A stretch of DNA of 64,000 nt from Paramecium octaurelia. Taxonomy: Eukaryota; Ciliophora; Oligohymenophorea; Peniculida; Parameciidae. Both the position numbers and the translations under genes were made by a program. The stretch lies in contig CAJJDP010000155.1 of the NCBI GenBank assembly GCA_905182995.1, positions 208,310-272,309 of the forward strand. Reading direction: 5' to 3'. Positions 11,981 to 23,800 of this stretch are shown one piece after another (position 1 is the stretch's first letter; the number at the start of each line of letters is the position of its first letter). Below the pieces are notes generated by a model. That model was given only the letters and a program-made list of their open reading frames with translations, had not been told where the DNA came from and ran no database searches.

Positions 11981-13036
11981 ATATATTTAAGAAATATTTA
12001 ATGTGAATGAAAAAATTAGTACTAGAAATAATAAGAAAAAAAGGAATTTTACCTAAATTTGTACTGATGATATATGCTTTAACTATTAACAATAATTATA
12101 TTTAATACATAATTGGATTCATTAGCATAATTGATTTATCAAAATAGAGTGAAAATAAACTAATTGGCAACTCTAGAATAATGGCATTAAAAATCAAAAT
12201 ATGGTGAAATTTGAATCCAGATAATATTTATCTCTACATATATATCACATGTTCTAATAAACCTTTTTTGTTTCTTGATACTTTTCTTCCTTAATGTCTA
12301 TTCAGGCTTTAGAGTCTGCTTTATATAACAATGGTTTAAAATTCTAGATGCTATCAATTATGATATATCTGTAAAATTTGAATAATCGTCATGAACTTTA
12401 CTTGCTTTTGTGTGAATAGCTCCATTATTATTTATTTCTCAAGTTTCTCTATCATCTTAGTCCATCGTTATTGTGTTGTTTTTTCAGCTATTTTTTCATA
12501 TTGAACTTGATTACTAGTATTTTAGAGAACCTTCAAATTGGAATTGTGATTTAAGATCAATTATTGTTTCTTTTATTACCAATAATGCAGTGTTATCTAA
12601 TATATATAATGAGAGCAAAACAAATCAAGTATTTTAATACTGTTATATTTTCAATTTCAGAGTTTTGCCTCAACAGGTTAGTTTAATTTGAATATAAAAA
12701 TGTGTATATATACTAAATTTATAAATTATAATTAACTATAATCTTTGGCTGGATTATCTTTATTTAGGCTTTAATCAATTTCTTTAAGTCAACGTTATGA
12801 TTTTGCTATTAAAAATGTTATTGATTCAATTCATTTACATCCAAATCTAATTTAGAATATTCGATGCTCACTACTGAAAAACCATTAACAAGAGTTTCTT
12901 TTTGGCAATTTTTATCATATTTTACAATACACTAATTTATTGAAATCTGTATGACATTTAGTTAGGAGGGATTAATCGCTTGGTAAAAATAAAAATATGT
13001 ATAAAATTTTATAATTTTATCTTGTTCATTTATAAT
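11981..13036. other. Intergenic, no gene seen
   Basis: AT-rich DNA downstream of the kinase-fold gene. Short minus-strand pieces near 12350-12520 look faintly coding (charged, Thr/Lys-rich) but end in TGA in every frame within about 40 codons. I cannot support a gene. Confidence 0.45.
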
Positions 13037-15307
13037 TCAATTTGAATTAGTCTTCAACCTTTCACCTGCTTTCTTACAATTTTTAAGTGAATTCTTGATT
13101 GTACGAAGCTAATCAGAGAATTTTCTACCTAATATGTTACACAATTTAGAACAGTCATACCATACAAGATATGAATTATTGCACTTACCGTTACACTTAC
13201 CTTTGCACTTACCATTGCATTCATTTTTATATTTATAGACTTTCAAAGCTTCTTAAAAATAATATTTTATCTCATATGATTTTTTTTATGAATTAGGGGT
13301 TATTCCATATTTTAGATAATCATCTGAATACTCTACATCCAATTCTGAAAATTCATTTTTTAGTAAGACTTCTTTATTTAGTATTTTTAATGTTCCTTTT
13401 TATCCATGCTTTTTGCCTTACTTCCAGTATCCATCATACTCATAGTTATTTATCCAATCTTTAATCAAACCTTTTCCTTAATATTTGTTGCCTTCTAGTC
13501 CTCCGTTATAAAATGAAATCAACTTAAACCTGGATTTATTATAAATATATATTTCCACTTTGTCACCAAAATGATTATCATATTCAATGTTATATTTTAC
13601 AGTTTAATAATCTATAATTTGGTGCTAAGTTTCTTCAATAATTCTCCCTTCAACTTATTCGAAAGAGCTAAATTAGCTATTTCCAATAAATAATTTATTG
13701 CATTTTTCTATATTCTCAAATATAGTCCAAACTACATTTTGATTCTTCAATTTTGCAGAATAAAACCCTATAATTTACTCTGTGATTTATTCAAACTCAT
13801 ATATTAATTCTTAAATGTTTTGTTTCTACTTTAATAGATGTTCATATTCCAAAAAGCGCATAATATTTGGAATTGTGTTTTATAATTTTTATATAAAGCT
13901 TTATTCTGCTTGATCTGTTCTTTATGTTATTTTTATTACCTATGTTTATTCTATATTCTATATTTACTATTTTTTTTTTGTTAACTCCCGATTAATTTGA
14001 TTAAACTTAAATTCCTTTGGCCAAATAGAATTTAAGAATTAAATTTTATCTTAAATTTTATACTCGAACATTTTATAATCTGTTAAAATAGAATTCAATA
14101 TGTAATATTAATCCTCTTAACCTAAATTAGAGAATTCCACTTCAGATGACATTTTATAATAAGACATATGATAGAAAGCCAAAATCTTCTATGTTTTATT
14201 TTTCAGTTCTTCAAGTTTTAAATTTTGAATTTGACAATAGTAAGATTGGAGATCTTGTTTATTTAAATAATATAATAGATTAGGATCAAATTACAATATA
14301 TTGTTCTCTCTAAGACTTGATATATAGTTTTTATTGTCTGAGTTCATTTTTTCTTAGAGAGTTATATCTGATTAAATCAACTCATTGATTTCACTTTCTT
14401 CTTTAAAATCCAATGATAAATTTTAACTATATTAACGCTTGAGTTTTTCTTCAGGTTATAAGCCTTTTTGATATTCCAAAAAATTCTTTTTTAATTTAAT
14501 AACTTCATTATCAGATGGAAGTTCATATTTAAATAGAATGTCCTAAATGATATTTTTTATTTATTCAATAATAATATTTTCATTGACTTCTTAGTCATCA
14601 TAAATCTTTCCTAATTATATTTTCCTTTAATTTGCGCAAGTTTCTATTTCAAAATTTTGATATATGTTTTTTAATGGCACAAATAACTCAAACATCATAA
14701 CTCCTAATGCATATCTATCATTATTTTCGATGTCACCTTTTGACATGTTTTATAATGTTTCCTTTACTCCATTATTTTCTTTGATATATTTCAAAAATTA
14801 ATCATTTAAATAAGGATATAAATTTCTTTTCTGTTCATCATCATGCTCTTTGATTTAAATGTAGTTTATACAAATTATTAAATCGGCAGGTTTATCTTTT
14901 AAGAATCCAAAATCAATTAGGTAAAATCTATCCTTATATAATATAACATTTGAAGGTTTAATATTGAAATGAATCATCTTTTATTATTTAAGATCGTTTG
15001 CCAATTCCAATAATTTAAAAAAATATTCTATTTTATCTTATTTTTTTACACCTCGTTCTAAAATCTATCTTAATGATTGAAATTATTCCTAGCAATTATA
15101 TATTACATCAAATTATTAATTACCATTTCCTTACGGTTTTTCTGAATGTTCAAAAATCTAAAGCATACAACTGTGATTAAATTCAGTTAGTGCTTTCCCT
15201 TTATTTTTCTCGAATATTACTTATTCTAATTTCCCGTTAAATTATATATCTGACTTACATTGATATGATACTTTAACACGCTCATCAAAAGAAATTTTTC
15301 CTATCAT
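13037..15307 (-). CDS. Kinase-fold protein with altered catalytic loop, MORN-like segment and Cys tail
   Basis: One intronless frame of 756 residues. The N-terminal half is a divergent protein kinase fold. The catalytic-loop position reads HFNIKPSNV (113-121) where active kinases have HRDxKxxN, so the catalytic Asp is Asn. DFG is kept (132-134), and a DRYALGVMMFEL helix F follows. I see no glycine-rich loop and no clear VAIK lysine, so it is probably a pseudokinase. About 260 residues of Gln/Lys/Glu-rich, likely coiled-coil sequence follow, then a MORN-like piece (EYDGYWKQGKKHGQKG), then a C-terminal run of three Cys-Asn/Lys-Gly-Lys repeats (CNGKCKGKC) and two more cysteines. No signal peptide. 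Likely a cytosolic scaffold. Lack of introns over 2.3 kb is unusual for neighbours but not for Paramecium. Confidence 0.8.
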
Positions 15308-16789
15308 TTATATTATTAAATAAAATATAATCCAAAGAATCATAATTTAACATAAATACTATACACCCATATAAAATCTAAATTAATTAACTGCTTTTTA
15401 TTTCCCTCCGTTATGAGTCAGGTAAATATTATATGGTATCAGTAGAATTTGAAGAGTGTTAAGTATGATAAATCTTACAATTCAGCATCTTTTATACAAT
15501 ATTATATCTATATTAGAAATATAATTAATAACTCTAGATGTAGTATCTATTATAGCTATCAAGAAATTTACATCTGACATGGTAGAAATTAATATTTTTG
15601 ATAAGTTAGTTTTGATATTGAACAAAATAAAGTACATGTATCTATAATCCTGAGTTGGAGTTGATTCAAAATCTTAATTCTTCATTTACAATAATTATTA
15701 TAAAAAGAATCAACGATAATACGACTAGTATAATGCTTCAGATTTTTATTATAATTCTGAATCTAAAAGAAATACAACAATAATTAATATATATTACAAT
15801 ATCAACTATTAAACTGCTTGTTTAATAAGATTTATAGAGGAGATCGATCATCAGTACTAATTTTTGATGATGAGTCATTTAATTTTATACTACTATAAAT
15901 ATAATGATAAAAAATAGCTTCAATAAGGTGGATATTGCTTTGGAGGGATGGAAGCCATTAATATGATTATAACTCAATATTATAATATTGTATTTTGGAT
16001 TATGATATGTCTGCCAAGAATGGATTCTAATGTATTATACTTGTTGCATAAATGTATTTTCATAAGAGAAATAAGAATACATAAATTTATATGACAAAGG
16101 TATTTTATTATCATTTGCATCAATGATGTTTTAGATAAATTTAATTACCTAGTTAATTAAAATTAAAATGAATCTGCAAAAGCTAGCTTTTTACGAGCAC
16201 TACACAGAATAAAACTGATAAATCCAAAGATAAAGCTATATGTTGAATATTTTCAATAATATGAGGACCCAACAAACATGTCGTTTTTTTTATGCCTATG
16301 AAGAAAAAATTCTTTAAAAGCCACCAACCTCTTATGATCTTGAACTAGTGTTTATTTGATCATATGATAATGCCGTTCAACTAAGCTTTGACATTTTAAA
16401 TGTTTCAAACGATATTTAATTTCATTTTATTCATTCAGCTATTGTAAAAATACTTTATTTTCGGTCAAATGCGATCTTAAGATGGACGTTTTGGAAATTA
16501 ATTTTATTACTGGTTGGATTTATTATAATTTAAGAGACTACAATAATGAAATTGGTACAACTGTAAATATTATTAAGAAATATTTATTCTAATTATTATT
16601 AATATTGTTGTTTCCTTAATATTTTATTGCATTAATATAGTTATTGTTTATATTGAAGTTATTGTTATTATGATAGATAATGAACATGTAATATTTTTAC
16701 AAAGTTTCATATTAATATTGTTTTTATCATATTTTTTGGAACAAATTAAATATCATTTGTTGGATCCTGATTTATTTCTCTAGAATGGC
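15308..16789. other. Gene-poor stretch
   Basis: No intact gene. On the + strand near 15900-16100 a frame of about 60 codons contains GGYCFGGMEA, which resembles the nucleophile elbow of dienelactone hydrolases, but there is no matching sequence upstream or downstream. Otherwise AT-rich DNA. Confidence 0.4.
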
Positions 16790-17430
16790 TCACACTCCGC
16801 TTTAAACAGATTCTTGACTTTTCTCAATTTTCTGCGTGGACTCTCGCATGGCTTTTGGACTAGGAACTGAACTCCACCTCAATACTCTAGATGTAGTTAA
16901 GAACCTTCTCAACTTTCTCCTGCCAGTTGCCTGCCTCGTCATACAAGTGGTCAATGATTTGTTGAAACTTCATGTTCTGACCATGTGATTTGTATTTCCT
17001 CCAATTTTGTTTAAAGGGCTGGAAGACTTTGTAGACAAGAACCCTTCTAAATGTAAATGGCTGGATTCTCCTTTCAATTAATTCATTGGTCTTATAATTA
17101 ATGTGTTTTTCCAAGGCCTCTGCTTGGTAAAACTCCTCCCCAGCTATTAATTCTCAATCCAAACTCCTTGTATTATTCTCAAAATCAATGAGTAATTCTC
17201 GAAAGTATCCTTTTCTTCGTTTTCCAACTCTTCCATCCACAAATTATCCACTTTGTGTTATGACCAGAGGAAATAATTGTAAAGTTGCACAGTTTGTAGC
17301 CATGTAAGACCCTTTATTAGAATTATTTTTGTAATTCTTTCCTAATATTTGAGATCTTCATTAAATTTAGTTTCACGCAACTTTTATTCATTATCTCCAT
17401 CATCATTTATAAAAATATGCTTTCATAATC
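16790..17430 (-). pseudogene. Broken paralogue of the 10858-11194 gene
   Basis: Coding in three successive frames. The upstream block (about 17430-17150) reads REKFNEDL-type sequence then TWLQTVQLYNYFLWSQ and NLWMEELENEEKD. The middle block (about 17150-16890) reads EEFYQAEALEKHINYK, then FQPFKQNWRKYKSHGQNM and DHLYDEAGNWQEKVEK. The last block ends KAMRESTQKIEKSQES and TGA at 16790-16792. Frame changes fall near 17145 and 16870; neither matches a good GTA...AG intron. The family resemblance to the gene beside the gap is clear around the GNW motif. Unknown function. Start not found, because a TGA lies just upstream of the open block. Confidence 0.5.
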
Positions 17431-17732
17431 AGTTTCATATTAAATAGATGTTAATAAAAACTCACTTACATATATAACAACTTTATTCTAATAGATTCAA
17501 ATTCTTCTAAACTATAATGAAAATTATAATTCTTTAAAGTAATGTTTTTAATTTATTTAAAATAATTTTATTATTTGAATGAAACAAATATTAATCATCT
17601 ATTTAGAAAAAAATAAATATATAACTAAAATATTAAAATATCATTTTAAAAAGGGATATAATAATTTTCACTATTAATTATACAATTATAATATGGTAAC
17701 TACAATTAACTTCAATGATTTAAGCAACAATG
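17431..17732. other. Intergenic spacer
   Basis: Very AT-rich region between divergently oriented genes; would hold both promoters. No motif I can name. Confidence 0.45.
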
Positions 17733-18493
17733 ATGGATATGACTAAATGGGGTTAATGGAAATACTGTGGAAATCTTTATTAAAATAAAGATTTTGGTAA
17801 CCATCAGAAAAAACCAGAATGGACAGTCAGACTTTAATAGTAAGAGACTAAAACAGAAATCCTTAGTACGTTGGAAGAATATCTGAAAGTTAAATATGAT
17901 ACAGAATTTGGATAAATTCCCATCTAAGGACTCGATGGTGATTAACAAGGAGGAAAAGGAGAATAGCTTCATATAATAATTAATGATTCCTTAGGTATGG
18001 TTAACAAGAACAGCTATTGATACTTTGGATTTCAAATATGGATATTGAACTGGGTTGGTTAATGTTATGAGATATAGCTGGAGAGAATACTTAGAGAACG
18101 TGAGATGCGTTAGGAAGATTATTATAATATAGAAGGAGGAGGCAGACCGGCCAAAGTTGGAAAAAATTAGAGTGAGCTAACACTAGATGGCTCTGTTGTT
18201 TCTTTTTAGGACTAGATTGATAAGAGAGTCAAAAAAGATACCTAGATTTTTAATGAATTGAACTTTTTAGTGGAGGAGATATTTCTTTCATAGAAATAAG
18301 ATGAAGAGACTTTCAAGTTCGAGGTATCGACGGAAGAAGTGATACAAGAAGTTATCCGACACACTAATCCAAATTGCCGATTGATAAAGACGAGTTGGTT
18401 TTGGATAGAAACTATCTCTTCGTGTTGGGTAGTTAAAATCTCCTATAGAATTAGGGATACATGAGTGCCTTCCAATTATTATTGATTAAATGA
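17733..18493 (+). pseudogene. Unknown protein gene with one in-frame TGA
   Basis: ATG at 17733 (MDMTKWGQWKYCGN) opens 95 codons of clear coding sequence ending NDSLGMVNKNSY, then TGA at 18018-18020. The same frame continues at once with YFGFQIWILNWVGQ and about 110 more charged codons. A change of frame near 18330 (a 23-nt GTT...AAG segment would fit as intron) leads to a good C-terminus, DKDELVLDRNYLF, ending at TGA 18491-18493. No family recognised; Gly/Asp/Gln-rich centre suggests a loop (GLDGDQQGGKG). Either a gene disabled by a single TGG-to-TGA type change or a readthrough case. Confidence 0.5.
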
Positions 18494-19311
18494 TAACTAA
18501 TCTACTTTTAGAAGGTAAAAATATATATGATAAATAACTTAAGGAACCGATCAAATATTACAAAAGGGATAGGAAATAATGGTTTAAAGCTACGAGATTT
18601 GAATGGAGAGAAAAAGTCTCAGGATAGATGGAACGAAGCTGATTAGTTAATAATAGTGTTAATTAATCTATAAGATGGAACCAATTTCTTTTAAATTTGT
18701 ATTTTATGTTAGGATATAACATTATACAAATTACATTTAATGCAATTCTTTGCTTGATTATTGAATTTTTAATCCAATACTTAGATAGAATTGTCATAGG
18801 AAAGAATTCAAAAATTATTATGATATACACCTTTTGTTTTTGGGTGGATTTAGAACAATAATTGTATAAAGAGAATAATATAAGAGTAAGAATTAATGAA
18901 GATTGATAATTATTTTGTTTATCATACCTATTTAGATTTTGAATACTTTAGATAAAATTGGAATTGAAAGTTAATATCATAAATGATGTATTTATCTCAG
19001 ACTAATGTAATTTTCGATTTCAATAAAGGTGTGTAATCGCAAAATATTAGTTACCCTTAACTTCAAAAAAGGAAATTTATAGCGATCTTCCGCGGAGACG
19101 GCAGTTTTAATGTAAGAATTACCCAAAGAGAATATGAACCGAAGCAAATCAAGACAAAATTATTGTTATAATGCTGCATTAACATTTATTTATTCATCAC
19201 TACAAATCTTATAATATGCAAATTAACTCTAACATAAAACAATCAAAAATCCTATTCTTGATTCCGATTAAAATTAATTCCAAATCAACTCAACTATTAG
19301 ATAAAATATAA
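18494..19311. other. Intergenic, no gene seen
   Basis: A charged fragment at about 18560-18650 (+, LKLRDLNGEKKS-like) may be a remnant. No sustained frame otherwise. Confidence 0.4.
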
Positions 19312-19830
19312 TCAGCCATTTTTATTTTTAGTACTGGTTTATTCTTGGCAAGTTTAATAAGTTTATGAATTATATATTTCAAAGCTCAAAGTCTGTTTGG
19401 CCTCTAATTCCAAAAATAACACATCCTCTTCATTCCTACTACACCTACCAAAAAACAAAAAAATAACAGATGTTTAGCTAAAATTAACACGTCATTCCTA
19501 TAGTCGTTTCTTTCCTGCAAACCTTGTGACAGTCCTTCTCAGGAGTCCTATTCTAAGTTAGCTTGATCAAATAAGTATTCTATCATTGCCAAATCAAATT
19601 GAGAACCTTCAAGGTTCAAAAGCTCTTCCTTATTTCTCAATCTACTACGCTAAACATCATCTCGTTAATATTGCTTTAAAAACTAGAGCATTCTAAATCT
19701 CAGAGAATTCATTTATTCGGAATTAAAATAGGAATGCTTGAATTTCAGTTAATTGAAAATCTACATTTGGTTCTCAATCGCTAAACTGTTCCAACCCTAA
19801 ATATTCCAAGAAGTGATATATAGTCAAATA
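19312..19830 (-). pseudogene. Unknown gene with two in-frame TGAs and a frame change
   Basis: Minus-strand coding blocks: FLEYLGLEQFSD, TGA (19774-19776), EPNVDFQLTEIQAFLFQF; then a frame change near 19690; then QRDDVQRSRLRNKEELLNL, MIEYLFDQANLEQDS, TGA (19539-19541), EGLSQGLQERNDYRND. A 29-nt intron (GTT...TAG near 19465) leads to HLRNEEDVLFLELEAKQ and a TGA at 19312. Acidic and Leu/Gln-rich, probably helical. No family recognised. The blocks are far too regular in codon use to be chance, so this is a decayed or recoded gene. Confidence 0.5.
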
Positions 19831-20871
19831 GGGTTTAATATAATATGTCTTCTTAGCTCTTTTTGATTATTTAGAGTTATTGAAGATTATTAATTTAATT
19901 CAATATAAAAAATACACTTTAGATATCACATATGAAAGAGATCATTTAAATGTTATCACAATTTGAATCTAGGTTTGCATATCATATATCTAAATTTAAT
20001 ACTGCCAAACCTGCTAAGGTTTAATAAATTCTCTTGAGGTAAATTTAAAAACCACAATGACAAGTAAATTTAGCATCCATAAACTCTTTATTAATGTATT
20101 TTGTTAATGCAATATCACAATATCATTAATTCTTAAATTAAGTATTTTATGAATATTGATTAAACCAAATGAATTTGTATTTCCTTTAAAAAAATACATC
20201 CATAAGAGAGTTGATATATTTAAATAAACATTACACATAATTTCTTTGTAACTAAAAATATTATGTTGTAATCTTTTTTAAAAATCGAAGTATTCTACTG
20301 ATCCTGAGATAGACTAATTATAAGGAGACATTATTCAAACAATAATTAACAATAAAATTACTTTTATCACGTATTATAAGAGAAAATTGTTCAGTTTGAT
20401 TATGGATGTCCAAAATCTCCATTTTTTTTCAATTTAATGTTCATGTAATAGAAGGAATCCGAAAATCTTTTTTTGAGTAATCCTACTCTAATATAATCTG
20501 CTATTAACCTAACTATAATATTATGCATACTTATTATGACATTTTCTGAAATTACATATATAAAGCGCATTTTTATATTATTAGGTATTGTTAATTTTAA
20601 AACTAACTGCTGTAATCAAAATTAATTCCTCAAGACCCATCAAATTTTATTTGAAAGTTGTAAGTGAAAACTTTTAGTTAAGCTATCTTATTTTAAGCGT
20701 TTTCATAGACAATAAAAATATAAAATACTAAAAGCAACAAGGAAGTCATAATTTTTCACGGTTGATATTACAAAAGAACTTAAAATGAATTGCGTAAAAA
20801 AATTTAGAAAAAACGATTTTCTCCTATAAATAATTTTCAAAAATTAATAGAAATTGGTAATTTTTAATAAA
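19831..20871. other. Intergenic, no gene seen
   Basis: About 1 kb of AT-rich DNA upstream of the MORN-repeat gene; no frame or motif I can support. Confidence 0.5.
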
Positions 20872-23800
20872 ATGAATTGCACTTATCACATAGAACGTCC
20901 AATAACTTTGATATGTGTTGGTCCTCACCTATGTTAAAGGAAACTTTGCATAGAATGCCTACATGAAAGAGAACACGATGCCCATAATACAATTCTGATT
21001 GATAAATTTAGAGAAGAAGTACTCGTGAAATTAAAAGAATATGAACTGGATTAACAATCAGAATTTTTCAAATATGAAATGAATTTGAAATCAATGTTCT
21101 CTTAAACTTTAACTAAGACGAAGAAAGTTTGGGAAGAATTATCAGTTTTTATTTTTTCAATATTGGATATGATTGAAATGGAAAATAAATCATATACCAA
21201 GCTTATCAATGAAAATAATCTAGCAGAATATTCATATTCAGATTTAGAAAAATTAGTGCAAATGGTGAAAGGAAAAGTACTCGATGATTGGGATGTTTAA
21301 AAGAGTTTTTTTTTAGTTAAATTACAAAAAGCCTAATCATAATTTGAGGAAGAATTATAAACCTTCATTTATAAAATTTAAGAAAATGTGAAAGGAATAC
21401 TTTCAAGCATAAAGTATCAATCAATAACTATTTTGAATAGGATAAAGAGAATAGAACCGTTTGTATGGAAAGAAACCACTCAAGAGCTTACAGGAATTGA
21501 TTGGGATTATAGATATAAACCCCCATTACAAACAAAAATTAACCTATAAATAACTTTCACTAATAATAAAGAAATATAATACTTGATGAACGGATAAATT
21601 ATAAGAAGGTATATTTCTTGATGTATGAATTGGTTTAGAGATTTGATAAAGGACACTTCATAGAATCCTGAAATAATGACCAATCTAGAATAAATAAAAT
21701 TTCTTACATGGACTGAAGAATATAACAATTGTAATTAGAAGATTGGTAAATCGATGGCTTTCTGGGATTGTTAAACAAATTCGATTGCAGGTGGATAGTA
21801 CTCAAATGAAGGATAGAAGGTAGGTCTATGGAAAGAAATACGAAAAAATTTTTCGAAGTAATTTACATAATTTATTTATTAGTGAAGCCAAGGTTTTCGA
21901 AGTAGGAGAATATGTTAAAGGTTTGAGGTAGAGTAGTTGGAATTACATTTATGAAGATAAAGAGATGTATTAATAAAGTTATTGAATTATAGAATTGGAG
22001 GAGAGTATTGTAAAAAAGGAAGGAAAAATGGCATGTGGTTAGAGTTGAGTGACAGTTTTGGAAAATATTTCCAAGGTTATTTTGAAGGAGAATATAAAAA
22101 TGGTAAAAAAGTTGGAGGATGGAATATTTTGTGTCAAAAGGAGAACCCTGATCATAGAGAAAAGATGTAAACAATATATAATAATGAGCCAAATTAATAA
22201 ATAATTTATGTTAAGTGGTGGGGGTTATTATGATGATCTAGGGGATGAAATTAAGATTGGACAATGGATTGAATTTGATGATATGCTTTATCATTCTAAA
22301 AAAGTAATTTATAGAGGTGAGTATAAAAATGGTAAAAAAGTTGGTAAATGGTGCATTGAGTATAAACACGACAGTAGCGATTCATTTACATAAATGTAAA
22401 ATATTTTATAATCATGTACAATCTTTAAATATGGGTATTTAGTGGTGGAGGATCATATGATTAAGAAGGGAATGAAATTAAAATTAACGAATGGTTAGAA
22501 TTAGATGATCAATTTAGAGATATTAAATAGGTAACGTATAAAGGTGAATATAAAAATGGTAAAAAAGTTGGTAGATGGTTTATCAAGTATACTCCTGATA
22601 GCAGTCATTCATTTTCTTAATTGTAGAATATTTTATATAAAATATCAACTTAAAAATTGTGAATTAAGTGGTGGTGGATCATATGATTAAGAAGGGAAAG
22701 AAATTAAGATTAGTGAATGGTTAGAATTAGATGATCAATTTAGTGATATTAAATAAGTAACATATAATGGTAAATATCAAAATGGGTAAAAAGTTGGGTT
22801 ATGGAAAATATTTGATTAATAAAATTTGAAGTATGCAAACAAGAAATATATATATTTTAGGGGTGTTACATATTATGATATTAATGGCATTGAAATTTAT
22901 TAGAGCAGAGAGTATTAGTTTATTATTTAATAATACAGAGAAATCATATATTTTGGGGAATTTTAAAATTAACAAAAAATTGGTGGATGGGATATATATT
23001 ATTTACACTAAAAAATGTAATAAATATATAAAGTGCTGTTAGTGGTGGAGGATCATATGATGATGGAGCTTAAAACATTAAGATTGGTTATTGGACTGAG
23101 TTGGATTAAGGATTTAATGATGAAAAATAAGTAACTCATAGAGGCAATTTCAACAATGGTAGAAAAGTTGGTATATGGAATATTTGTTACAAAAATAAAT
23201 CTGTGTAACACTATTTTATAAAGAGCTTAATTGATAAAATATGCTATAAGTGGTGGAGGATCATATAATGAAGAAGGTGAAAACATTAAGATTGGAAAAT
23301 GGCTGGAATTGGATTTAGGATTTAATGAAAGGAACTAGCTAACTTTTGGAGGTCATTATAACAATGGTAGAAAAGTTGGTTAATGGAAGATTCTTTATAA
23401 AAACAAATATGTGTAATACTATTATGTAAAGTGCTTAAAAATAATGATGCGTAATAAGTGGTGGGGGATCTTATGATGAAGGAGGTGCAAACATTAAGAT
23501 TGGGTATTGGACTGAGTTGGATTAAGGATATAATGATACAAAATAAGTAACTCATAGAGGCTAATTATCAAATGGTAGAAAAGTTGGTAAATGGGAGATT
23601 TTTTATAAAAATAAATATGTGTATCACTATTATATAAAGTGCTTAATTTATAAAATACGCTGTAAGTGGGGGAGGATCATACGATGGAAGAGATGAAAAC
23701 ATTAAAACTGGGCAATGGTTTGAGTTGGATGAAGAATTTAATGATTCTAAATAAATCATTCATAAAGGTAGTTACAAAAATGGTAGAAAGATTGGTACAT

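Noticed and set aside
11102..12092. Long open frames on both strands across the gap
   Set aside because: They consist almost wholly of N and carry no information.
15900..16100. Dienelactone hydrolase (GGYCFGGMEA motif)
   Set aside because: Only the short motif is present; no other family sequence on either side, and the frame ends in TGA soon after.
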